24,292 bases of DNA from Krasilnikovozyma curviuscula (lineage: Eukaryota > Basidiomycota > Tremellomycetes > Cystofilobasidiales > Mrakiaceae), in NCBI GenBank assembly GCA_014825775.1, contig MVAQ01000280.1, forward strand, positions 1 to 24,292, in the 5' to 3' direction. Shown here piece after piece: positions 9,056 to 18,373 of this stretch. Both the position numbers and the translations under genes were made by a program. Within the stretch, counting starts at the first letter, position 1; every line of letters starts with the position of its first letter. Below the pieces are notes generated by a model. That model made no database searches. It was given only the letters and a program-made list of their open reading frames with translations, and was not told the DNA's origin.

Positions 9056-9678
9056 TTGAGTACGCTTATTCGTTTAGATTTTAATACTTAAACAAAACCC
9101 AAATCAAGCCGCTATTGTCATATCCATTGTTTCTTCGTTGGCTGAAAAGGACTTCTATTGAAGAAAAGCAAGATATGAGCAGAGGTCACCTGATCTTGAC
9201 TTACCACGGGAGGCTCAACCTTCCCTTTGAAACTAATGTCATGGTTGCGTTTCGTAGTTTGGTTTAGAAGATCTACAAAATGGAAAATGTCAGTTGTGGC
9301 GCGTTAGGATAGGCAGGAGTAGGGGGTCATGAATTGGAGACGGCATGCGTCGATGATGCCCAGATGTCACTATGGTTTCAGACGATGGTGATTAAAACTG
9401 GGGTCTCACTTGTATCCTTACATATTCTTCTTCAGGAATACACTATAAGGTTGTTTCAAGAGAAAATCATATGGTTACAATCAAGCAAAAAGGCATGTTG
9501 AGCCGTGGATAGGTATTACAAGAAAATAGAGACAATTGTTTGGAGTTTGATGTACAGAGTGAGATGGTGCATGATTGAGTAATACTACAGTGTACGATAA
9601 GGTGTAAGATGTTAAGAAGAAAAGATGATTAAAATGGGCAGTGTACAAAATAGAGCCCATGAGCAGCAGTGGAATATG
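9056..9678. other. Intergenic region between convergent MFS and bZIP genes
   Basis: These 623 bases lie between the two 3' ends. The part near 9600-9678 is A/T-rich, as expected for the bZIP 3' UTR. A 59-codon minus-strand ATG frame ends near 9490 and looks fortuitous. The stretch 9104-9272 carries splice-like exon candidates, listed separately. Confidence 0.5.
9104..9272 (-). CDS. Candidate last two exons of an unrecognised small minus-strand gene
   Basis: A minus-strand exon 9272-9205 is bounded by a TTTTGTAG acceptor, preceded by CTAAC- and CTGAC-like branch sites, and by a GTAAGT donor. It is followed after a 50-nt intron by 9154-9104, which ends in TGA. The joined frame reads NQTTKRNHDISFKGKVEPPV, then KSFSANEETMDMTIAA and stop. 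It looks more like a real protein tail than chance. An upstream fragment around 9410-9445 (IPEEEYVRIQ followed by GTGAGA) could belong to it, but no path to an ATG keeps phase. It could instead be an intron in the bZIP 3' UTR or noise. Confidence 0.3.
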
Positions 9679-10922
9679 TTACGTGGGGATGCCCCTCTTG
9701 AGTAGCCATTCTTCGAGTGCATGATTTCTCTCTTCAACCTTTTTCAGATCATCTCTCAATCTGCCCAGAATGTTATCTGTGGGTGAGTGACAGGGGACAA
9801 GCGACGTTAGTGAACTCTTGATAAACGCTCCACGATCTAGAACCAATTCACCTCGTTCCTCAACCTCCGTCCTCAGTCCCCTAATTTTGGCCTTCTCCCT
9901 CTCTCTGAAGCTTTTCGCAGATCTTCGATTCGTCTCTCTTCTGCGCTCCTTCCTCCTTGTCGCCTCGTCTGAGCGGGGCGTCCTCTCGGCTCCGGCAGGC
10001 GATGCGATTGAGCCTCGTCGACTGCTTCTCCTCAAAGGTGATGCTACGGCCTGAAGGTTAGAAGTAGAAGAAGGAGATGGAGAGAAAGAAGATGGGGGAG
10101 AAGAAGGAAGGGACGTTGAATGGCAGTGGGAGTGGGAGCGAAGTGATTCAGGCATGTGATTGGGCGGTGAAGTAAGTTGGGAAGCGGCGCTGCCGGCAGG
10201 ACCTTGTGAAATGGTCGAGAAGTGTTCTGGAGGACCTTCCGAAGTATGGGAGGAGGTTGATGGGGGTGTTTCTAAAGTACCCGCAATACAGGGATCGACC
10301 AGAATCATTTATAAGACCCCTTGGAAATCGCGAGGAGAAACAGTCGAGGAGGTCGAGCTTACTCTGTGGATTGGATGAGTCAACGATCGGAGAGATCGCT
10401 TCACGCGACAAGTGAGGGATGGCAATGAGCTTGAGCAACTGTTCAGAAACTTCCAGCGGATCAGCAGCAGGAGGGAGAGTGTCCGGCGAGGGGTAGTTGT
10501 TCCACCAGCTTCGTCCCCCCTCGGCGGTGACGAGCGCGGTGGTTGGGCTGCAGGACTCGGAATTGGGAAGGACGAGGCCAGAGGTGTACTGGTCGAGGGG
10601 GATGAGGTCGTTGGTGCTGTCGTACTCCTCGGAGAACTCTGGGATCCAAGGCAGGAACGAAGGCGGCCTGTACTGCGTCGTCGAGGAGGGCATGGTGCTG
10701 AATGGACTGGCGAACTTGGCTGCTGCTGCTGCTTCGAGGGGCACGCTGGGCTCGCCTGAGCTGACGGGCTTCTGGGTGGTAGTATACAGCAGAAGCTCTG
10801 CCCATCCATTGAGCTGGTACTCGTCGGGAAGGGGTTCTCCTAAGAAAGCAAAACCAAGACAGTCAGAATCCCTCGCCGAGACGACGGAACACACCCATAG
10901 CTGGCTGACCCAGGGGGCCCAT
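9679..10922 (-). CDS. bZIP transcription factor, four exons
   Basis: Exons on the minus strand: 10922-10895, 10839-10363, 10271-9852 and 9776-9679; introns of 55, 91 and 75 nt; 340 residues. The N-terminal two thirds is acidic and then Ser/Pro-rich, like an activation region. Near the C terminus (about 272-335) lies a basic region with the bZIP N-x7-R signature (NRRSAKSFR). It runs into a coiled coil whose a/d positions hold V, L, L, L, V, N, L, L in 4-3 spacing (VEERDNILGRLRDDLKK, then VEERNHALEEWLL), with the usual Asn. It should act as a nuclear DNA-binding dimer. The protein stops just after the zipper. I chose the ATG at 10922 for its A at -3 and G at +4. In-frame ATGs upstream (up to 11036) would add as many as 38 residues. 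The specific regulator family is not identified. Confidence 0.86.
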
Positions 10923-11585
10923 CGTGAGCAGCCGTTGTATCCTCGACGAGTGCTCAGACCGCAGGAAGCGGATGAAGTGGGGGCTCAAGTACCACGCTGG
11001 AGCAGAAGACATGCCTTTGGGCATTGACAGGCGCATGGGACCTGGCGCGCAAGATTCCTGCAAACTCACCGTTTCAATTGGGCGGCAGTACGACGGCTTC
11101 TTGGTCCAGCAGGCGACCGGTCACTGTTTCGCTTCTCGCTTGCGTTTGAAGGAGCTGCATTCACGCCGGTAAGCACAGGAAGGTACGAGGGGACTGAATA
11201 GGGTTTCCTCGCAGAAAACACATCTGCTCTTCTCCCCCCTCCCCTCCCCTCCCCTCCTTCCATCGAAGGAAGCCTGCCTGTGGCTAGCGTCGACATGGAC
11301 CCCCTGACGTCCAAGCCAAGGACAAGGTTGGGAGATCTCAGGAAGACGTTATTAATGAGTGAGCAGCCGAAATTCTGCATGGAAGCTGCGAGCCGCGAAG
11401 CAGAGAGCGAGATGCGATGGCCGACCTGGCCTTGCAGCCTCGAAGCGAGCACCTCGTCATTGTCATGATAATGATCATAATAATAATAAAGCACCCTTTA
11501 GTGACGCAATGTAGATAGATCTATAGTTGTTAAACTAGGGGATAGTGGAGTGTGCATCTGGAGCTCTATGGCTTGGCTTCTCCCT
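10923..11585 (-). other. Long 5' leader or promoter of the bZIP gene, with possible uORFs
   Basis: These 663 bases separate the bZIP start from the stop of the upstream gene on the same strand. On the bZIP-sense strand I see two possible uORFs, at 11380-11066 (104 codons) and 11160-11074 (28 codons), plus in-frame ATGs from 11036 downward. A G-quadruplex motif lies inside the first. ATT and CTC repeats near 11470-11490 are minor. If this is transcribed leader, it resembles leaders that control translation of stress bZIP regulators; that is an inference. Confidence 0.45.
11234..11254 (-). other. G-quadruplex motif (four G-runs, single-A loops)
   Basis: The minus strand reads as G4 runs separated by single A, with a final run of six G (plus-strand C-runs at 11234-11239, 11241-11244, 11246-11249 and 11251-11254). 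This meets the strictest definition of a G-quadruplex. It lies on the sense strand upstream of the bZIP gene. Confidence 0.85.
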
Positions 11586-13075
11586 CTAGGGCGACAAGCG
11601 ATTGACATTCGCGCTCTTGGAGACACCGTCGAAAATGATTTCCGCCAAGCATTTACCCATCCCAGGACCTGTTGGTTACCCACCCATAACGAAGACGGCA
11701 GAAAATAGAATCAGATCAGTTCGTTCTCCTTCCAAAGAGAGGAGTCGAGGAAGGGAAAGGAATACTAGCCTTGTGTGACACCCCAGCAACTGCCCCCACC
11801 AGCTGCCCACAGACCCTCGACGCCCTTGACCTTCCCCAGCACTGGTACGCCTGTCATTTCGCTCATGGGCAAGTAGCAAAGCTGCTCCTTCTCCACCTTC
11901 GCGTTCTGCAAGTGGGAGGAGATGAACGCAGACTGGCCAACGAGCTTCGCGATTGACTTTGGCGACGGGCTTATGGGCGCTAAGGGGGAATGAGGGAGGG
12001 GAGCGGACGTTGATTCCCCGCAAACATATACTGTACCGTCCGGACGGGGATCTGTATCAAGGCGGTGGAGTGAGTGACATTGCATATGAAGGAACATTCA
12101 AGACGGTGGAAGAAACTCACAGACTTCAGGCTCACCCGCGCTACCGTCGTCCATTTCCAAATGTGTGAACAGCGCATCAGGCCCAATCGCGGTCTCTGCC
12201 TCTTTCGTCGCGGGACGGAGGATCACAGAGTGCGCACCTGAGCCTGAGACACCAAATATTGGGGAGCTCGATGAGACAGGTGAGGAGCGTGGGAAGAGAG
12301 TGGTGGAAAGAGAGCCTAGCCATGGGCCTGTCGTTTCATTTCCAAATGCGACGTAGGTTACCAAAGAGATAGAGAGAGAGAGAGAGAGCGCTATACAGAG
12401 AGGACGAACCAGCCGCTAGAATGACGTCTTGTGTCTTTAGACTTCCTGACGATCCATCTTTCTCATAGACGACGCCTGACACCTTCTGGTCCGAGTCGAA
12501 GACGACTTTGTCTGCGACGCCGATGACGACTTCTGCCCCGCTGAGCTCGACGAGCGCATTCGTCAAATGGAACGGTGATACCTGCGCCGTCGTCTCTGTC
12601 GTACCGAGGATACCATGCCTCTCACAGACGGAATTACCACCGACCCACCCCGGCGTACCTGCTTTACTTCTCTTCGCCCCGCCCGAGAAAGGGCCGAGCT
12701 GGACCGAGTGCGTGTTAACCTTCCTGAATCCCCACCTCTCCTTCCCACCGTGCTCTACTGCGAGTTCTTCGTGCAGCTTAAACGACAGCACCGACAGCGG
12801 CGTCGTTGCAGAGCCGTGCCAGTCCTTGGCGAGGAACCCGCCAGACTTGCCCGATGATTTCGAGGCGACCGACTGGGCTTCGAGAATGGTGATCTTGTGC
12901 CGCGAGGCAGTGAATGAGGGGTGTCGGGAGAGATAGTAGCTGTACAAGCGCAGGACAAAGGGTCAGTATTAGGAAGGAAGATACAGAGGACACCAAGGGT
13001 GCGAATGACGGACGCAGTTGAGGCTCCTGCTATTCCTCCTCCGATAATGACAAAGTTTCTTTCTTCAGTAGCCAT
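11586..13075 (-). CDS. TDA3: FAD-dependent oxidoreductase, DAO family, Tda3-like, five exons
   Basis: Exons on the minus strand: 13075-13014, 12939-12410, 12327-12121, 12051-11770 and 11668-11586, giving 387 residues. The N terminus has the Rossmann dinucleotide motif (FVIIGGGIAGASTAYYL, about 8-24). The Tda3-type segment SSGKSGGFLAKDW follows, with SFKLHEELA and ERWGFRKV after it. Then come DVILAAGPWLGSL, a substrate-domain strand (GAHSVILRP), RPDGTVYVCGES and the FAD-closing region (GVPVLGKVKGVEGLWAAGG, then CWGVTQGPGMGKCLAEIIF). DAO-family flavoenzymes oxidise amines or amino acids. Yeast Tda3 is a putative oxidoreductase linked to endosome-Golgi traffic, and its substrate is not established. 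Intron 4 (11669-11769) appears to be GC-AG; the nearby GT donor would create a stop. The frame stays open upstream of the ATG and would encode a mitochondrial-presequence-like stretch without an ATG. Confidence 0.92.
12371..12388. repeat. (AG)9 microsatellite inside intron 2 of the TDA3-like gene
   Basis: Nine AG units lie within the 82-nt intron 12328-12409. On the gene's strand this is a CT tract, between the donor and the acceptor. Confidence 0.9.
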
Positions 13076-13632
13076 GGAGTTGGTGAAAGTACGCTTGGAA
13101 AGTCTAAGGGTGCGACGGAGAGGCAATTGACGAGACACGGTACAGCTTGGGGAAATCGAGCTGGATAGAAGGAAACTGATGCGAGCTCTTAACAAAGATA
13201 ACAAAGAATTTGAGTGTATCCGGAGAAAGAAAGACGGGGTGATTGGAGCCTTCCTGTGTGCCGGAATAACTTGCTAGGTCGATGGAGTGGGAAGACACAT
13301 CTAGCTGTGACGTTTGCTCCTCATGAAACGGGCCGCCACTGAGCGGCTCACTTGTAGAGGCTTCATAGATATGTGAGAAGGCCGATAAATAGAATGAGCA
13401 CATTGTTGGCTATTTCTGGGAATTTACATCAATTATTCGAAAATAGGTTTGCGGAAATAGGTGCGCTTAATGGGACGAGATTATCATCGTAGAGAGAGAG
13501 ATTGTAAACCACAGAAACACTTGTATACACAGAGCTATACAAAGTACTTTAGACAATTCAAAAAGGGGCGAAAAGCTTGGGGAGAAAGCTGGTTCACAGT
13601 CCAATATCGTCTTATCTCTCCAGCCGCTCAAT
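13076..13632. other. Region between the TDA3-like start and the hydroxyisourate hydrolase stop
   Basis: Both flanking genes are on the minus strand, so this holds the 3' UTR of the hydrolase and the promoter of the oxidoreductase. The minus-strand frame 13273-13076 is open and in phase with the oxidoreductase but has no ATG. An ATG at 13403 starts another open frame with a GTGAGC donor-like site. HGATAR matches occur at 13196-13201 and 13383-13388, which is close to chance frequency. Confidence 0.5.
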
Positions 13633-14287
13633 CTAGGATCCTCTGTAGGTGGTGTAACTCCAAGGGCTGAGCAGCAGAGGGATATGATAGTGTTCTTCAG
13701 GCTTCTCCAAATTGAAGACGATCTACATGAGAAAGAAAGAGGTTTCATCAGAGCTGGAATGAGACAAGATACAAGGCGTATTCTATTTCTCAAGCTCACC
13801 TCAACGGTAGGATAGAAACCTTTCACGCCAACAGAAGTATAGTACTTCCCGGTCTGAAACACCATCTTGTAAACTCCTGGGTGCATCCTTTCTTCAGAGA
13901 GGAAGGACGACGGGATAGCAAGGCTGGAAACACGGCCGTCTGAATCGGTTGTCCTGATGTAAAGAAGACGGACGTTAAATGAGCTATAAAACTACTAGTG
14001 GAGTATCAAAGGGACTCTTACCCTTCAGCTACAAGTCCTCCTGTTGCTGCTCCAGGTACAGAGATTGCATGCAGTTCGACAGCTACGCCTGCCCCTGGCT
14101 TCCCCGATGACGAGTCGAGTACATGACAGGTGATTGGTGAGCGACCCATGGTGTAACCCAAGTATCTAGATGGTGGTTGACGAGCAGAGAACGAAGGGAG
14201 AAAAGAATTTTTGGTGGGCAAGTGGCGCGGTTGAATTGAGATAGGCCGTTGCAGATCGGAAAGCAAGAGGGATCGTCTCCTCAACAT
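13633..14287 (-). CDS. 5-hydroxyisourate hydrolase (transthyretin-related), uric acid degradation
   Basis: Exons on the minus strand: 14287-14022, 13953-13800 and 13722-13633; introns of 68 and 77 nt; 169 residues. The enzyme hydrolyses 5-hydroxyisourate, the product of urate oxidase, to OHCU on the way to allantoin. Diagnostic features are SPITCHVLDSSSGKPG (active-site His about 55), DSDGRV (Arg about 96), the EEHYHIPLLLSPWSYTTYRGS block (His about 151-153) and the exact C-terminal YRGS. The conserved protein normally begins near Met47 (MGRSPITCHVLD), giving 123 residues. Here an upstream ATG adds 46 Arg/Ser/Leu-rich residues (MLRRRSLLLSDLQRP...), which look like a targeting presequence. I do not see an exact PTS2. 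It is divergently placed against an amino acid transporter across 326 bp. Confidence 0.95.
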
Positions 14288-14613
14288 TTTGCTACGAGCA
14301 AAAGGAATTCAGAAGAACATATTTCGCCAGGAATGTTTATTCCTCCACCGTGCTTTATGCTGAATCTCATCTCTTCAGTGACAGCCCAAAACGGGTTCCG
14401 CAGGTCGCAGCTCACATAAATACTCTATCGAATCTCGTTCATCTTATCAGAGAGGTACATATAAACATAATTATGAGTAGAAGGGATTTTCTGATCTCTT
14501 TCTCATGGTGGCCTGCTGAACTCTTACCTCGAACAAGGTTCACCGCAAACCGCGTCCTATTTAGTTCCCACCCGCAATCCGTGTTCCACCAAACTGGCTG
14601 AGTTTCCATTCGA
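14288..14613. promoter_or_regulatory. Bidirectional promoter: hydroxyisourate hydrolase (-) and AVT-like transporter (+)
   Basis: These 326 bases separate the two start codons and must serve both genes. Two GATA-factor-type sites (HGATAR) lie 18 bp apart: CGATAG on the minus strand at 14425-14430 and GATAAG, preceded by T, on the minus strand at 14443-14448. Fungal GATA factors activate purine and amino acid use under nitrogen limitation, so the sites fit the neighbours. The motif is short and one match is expected in this length by chance. Confidence 0.4.
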
Positions 14614-16722
14614 ATGAGTGAGCATGCTTATCCCTCCTTTGCTCTTCTTCTATTATAACCTGTTTGTATGAATCGTCTCTTCAGGTAGCGACAGTGATGG
14701 CGAATCCGTCCTTTTCTCCCCAGCGCTCGAGCAGTTCGAAAGCCTGAGCAGCCCAGACTCATCAGATATCGAAGACGACGAAGACCTCAACCATAACAAC
14801 GACGAAGAATCAGAGGTGGGATGGGAAAATGATAGTGGTATAGCATCCTCTTCTTCCATGGGGCTCATCTTTGAGCAGGAAGACTCAGCAGACGACGGAG
14901 ACGAAGCAGGATTCGACTCGATCACACCCACAACACCGTTCATCCCATCCTCAACCTCCTCTAATAAACACCATAGACGACGATCCACATCATATCACCG
15001 CAAGCACCATCCTCCGACAGGTACACTGTCGATACCCTGGCTCACCACGCACCTCCTCAGCGCCTCCCTCTCGCCTACGCTCCTGTCCTTACCTTACGCG
15101 CTCTCCCTCCTTTCCCTTCCTCTGTTCATACCACTGTTCACTATTGTTTGCTTCCTCTCTGCTGCAAGTCAGGTCGTCATCGTTTACCTAGCGAGGTACC
15201 TCGAGGTCAGGACGTGGGAGGAAGTCGCGGCCAAAGGCTTTGGCGTGCAGCGGTTCGGTGGGGTGGGCGTTTTCAGAGGCGTGGTTGTGGTTGCGGGTGT
15301 CTGTGTGTTAGTTTTCTACTTCAGAAGTAAGTTCTTGGTAACCTTGGTGACCTTACCAGGGAGTGTCATGTGGCTGACTTTGGATGGCTCCGCAGTAATG
15401 GCTGAACTTCTCATTCCCGTGGGTAAAGACTTAGCGCCATCAATGACATTACTAGCCCAACGTCCATTCTGGACGATCCTCTTCTCTCTCATCGTGAGTT
15501 ATTGCTATCATTTTCGTCTTCATTCGCAGCTCCTCTCAACAGTTTCTGACCAGCACGTCGCCACTCTAACCAGGCAATTCCCTTCTCCATTCCCTCACAT
15601 CTCCTTCACCACCGTCTGCAAACTATTTCAGTCATCGGTGCTGTCCTCCCCATCTTTCTTGCCGTCGTCGTCGTCGTCGGCAGCGTCGAAGAAGCTACAT
15701 CGCCTCTGGGTCCTAGTAAGCCCGTGAGCTCAATTGAGAAGAGAGATTTTGGAACATTACTAGGCAGAGAGAGGGGTGAAGGTAGTGCATGGGGTGGAGT
15801 GGGTAAGTCGCAATAATTTTACTCGTTCTATCGTCCTCAATAGTTGACAAAAAGGGCGCCGGTGTTGTTTCAATCATCCCTACAGCCATTAGTGTGTTCA
15901 CGACATGCTCCCACTTGACAACTTTGCCCCACCGACACGCTCTCAAAAAGGCGCATCAGCGACAGTTTCCTCTCTCGCCCTTCCTATCCAACGCGATCCT
16001 CCTCTCCCTCTCCCTCCCACTTGCCATCGTGCCCTACGCCGTCCTTCCTGCTCTACCCCCGCCGATGATACTCGATGCCTTTCCCAACACGAACCCTTGG
16101 ATCATCCTCGCCCGGCTCGGCGCCGTCGGTATGGCGTGCACCAGCATCCCGTTCGTCGTCGTCCCCGTCAGAGACGCTCTCGCGAGGGCCGTTGGTTGTG
16201 TGCGATCCGAGGAAGGAGAAGGGTGGGAGTTTTGGGCCATTACGGCGCTCGTGTGGGTTGTCGCTGTGGTGTTGAGTTTGACGGGCGATCAGATTGGCGA
16301 GAGGGTTGAGTTGGTTGGTGTGACCTTGGGGTTGGCGATCAGCTTTCTGATACCTTGTTAGTGACATCGCTTCTTTCCTTTTGGATTCTGTTTCACCCAT
16401 TGAAATATAGCTAACAACGTGGTACCTTAATTGTCCGTTTCCAGCCGTCCTCTTTATAGTTCTCTTCCATCTTCGCTCACCGCTCTCGATAATATTCCCC
16501 AAATCGGCCCAGCCAATATCAACTCCTGCGACGCTTCCATTATCCTCCACCTCTACCACTTTACCAGGTATAGACGCGCTCTTGGCCAAGAAGGAGAAGC
16601 AGCTGCAGCGACGGCGTACAGGGAGGAGAGTGTGGCAGGATGCCGTCGTTTTCTTGGGTGTGCTACCGTTGGGGCTTATTGTGGTTGTTTGGAGTGGTGG
16701 AAGGTTGGTTGAAGCTTGGTAG
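14614..16722 (+). CDS. AVT/SLC38-type amino acid transporter (AAAP family), six exons
   Basis: Exons: 14614-14617, 14685-15326, 15396-15493, 15574-15802, 15844-16356 and 16445-16722, giving 587 residues. Exon 1 is only ATGA. The first ~120 residues are acidic and Ser-rich (PDSSDIEDDEDLN) and then basic/His-rich, a cytosolic tail seen in vacuolar AVT transporters. About 10-11 hydrophobic helices follow, with the AAAP start WLTTHLLSASLSPTLLSLPYAL, a central VVVVV helix encoded by GTC repeats (15664-15678), and the late-helix motif LARLGAVGMACTSIPFVVVPVRDAL, which matches the SLC38/AVT pattern of a Pro-bearing helix then R-D. The family moves neutral or basic amino acids across the vacuolar or plasma membrane with protons. 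The substrate is not readable here. The first-helix glycine-rich motif is degenerate. Intron 4 (15803-15843) is only 41 nt. Confidence 0.9.
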
Positions 16723-16943
16723 CCGTGCGAACCCTTATATTGAGTGATTGTTGCGTGGTTTGGATATTTTATGTCGACTCTTTGATTTCTTTCGTCCTCT
16801 TTTTTGGTGTCAGATGTTGATGGACAATGGGACATTTTTCTTCTTACTTTAATCCATACCCAAGACTTTGGACTCATTCTGATACCCCTTTCGTGCAACA
16901 ACCGACGTGTCAGGACCGTTACTATATGCAGTGTATTTATGTT

Positions 16944-18373
16944 CTAATTGAGCTTCCACTGTATTATTGAGAATGGGACCATAGACACCGTCCATATTCC
17001 ACCTGCGATCTAGAATTGCGTAAAAGGTGTAAGAACAAGAAAAAGACGAAGTTGGAGTACAACCTGCGCTCTTACCTGCTCTTCAATCATGTATCTGGCG
17101 CTCCAACTTAACCATACAACCGTCCAAATCAGACTCAGCGGATGATTCCTCCCCACTAGCTTGAGTAAAACATAGTACTCGAATGTAATGGCTATCGGTT
17201 GCGAGAAGAAGAACGTTACTGCGCCGCTGGGGAACTTGTTTTGGTTCAGAGCAAGGGAGCCTGTCGAGTGGAGCACTGCCGAGAGAAAGAATGCAATGGT
17301 TGCCTTGAGCACTGGGTTGGAGGAAATAGACGCTGAAAAGGGGCAGAGGATGAGATTGCTCACGCGGGTGAAGGATCGGCGGAAGGATTGATGCCAGAGC
17401 TTGGACCTAAAAGTTGCTCAGTTTGAAACTTTATTCTTTTCTCTTCTCGACCACAACTGACGTACCAAAAGTAACCCACACCACCACCAATCTTGCCAAA
17501 TAGAACGGGCCAATCAGCTGGCCCACCCCACCCGATGCTGACACCTACAATACTGAGTAAAGTGTAAGGCATGTTGATTGCTACAGCGGCAGTAATATAT
17601 GCGATTGTCAGGTTTAGGAGATGGACTCGAAGAGGATCAGATGATGCGGGGTGAGAGGAAATGTTGACAAAGTAAGGTTGCGCTTGCATCCAGATGTTCA
17701 GCTGGACAGCATAACGCAGGTAGAAAACTCAGATCGCGTATATTTGAAACTGTTATAAATAACTTACGAAGTCTGAAATCAAATAGAGGAGCATGAACTT
17801 GACTATCCTCTTGCCAACAAACTTCAGTTTGGAGGATGCTTGCCGCTTTGAGATTCCTGTCTGAGCCTGATAATTAATTCGGGAGTTTAGTATATACTAT
17901 GAGTTGAACATTCTCAAGAATGAAAGGACGCACCCAATTCCAGCCAACTCCTCTTAGGTTGAATAGCAACCCAGTTGCCCAGCTCAACTTACCAAACTTA
18001 TTACCCTTTCCATCGGTCCGTTTTAACGCGTCTTCAGGTGAAGGTGATAGAGTGAAGATATCAATCGCCTTGAGACACATCAAAAACGCAAACGTTGCTA
18101 GGCCGTAGTCTCCCGGTGGGTTTTTGGTCGTGTAACATATCGGCTAGCGTTCAGAGACGAGTAGTCAGCTTGAACACCCAGAAATCTAGTTTACATAGGA
18201 CATACAATGTAAGCTTCTGCAACAATAATCGTTGGGATGGCAAGGAACTTCTTTCCTGTGAAATTGGGCAACAGGAGGAACAGAATAAAAATGACGTGAG
18301 GGACGACTGCAAAGCCGTTGATTTCTGCTTTACACGGTGGGGGTTGCCAAACCCACGGTCGAAGGGCTGGCAT
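16944..18373 (-). CDS. Wax-synthase-type membrane-bound O-acyltransferase (MBOAT), six exons
   Basis: Exons on the minus strand: 18373-18206, 18143-17934, 17866-17768, 17701-17466, 17406-17076 and 17009-16944; introns 59-67 nt; 369 residues. The protein is hydrophobic with about eight helices. Family marks are the RGVGWNW segment (about 118-126), the WSKLWHQSFRRSF motif (about 238-250), which matches the W-x-x-WHQ-x-x-R box of the wax synthase domain, and a membrane-embedded His (about 284, FLSAVLHSTG) in the position of the MBOAT catalytic His. Fungal members transfer acyl or acetyl groups onto alcohols; several tailor terpenoids in secondary metabolite clusters, and others make lipid esters. 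The acceptor is unknown here. It converges with the AVT-like gene across 221 bp. Confidence 0.87.

Noticed and set aside
10497..11027. 176-codon plus-strand open frame
   Set aside because: It is the antisense shadow of the bZIP exons and has no domain or good start.
16053..16901. 282-codon minus-strand open frame
   Set aside because: It is antisense to exons 5-6 of the AVT-like transporter, whose protein pattern and splice phases are clear. Its translation is low-complexity with no domain.
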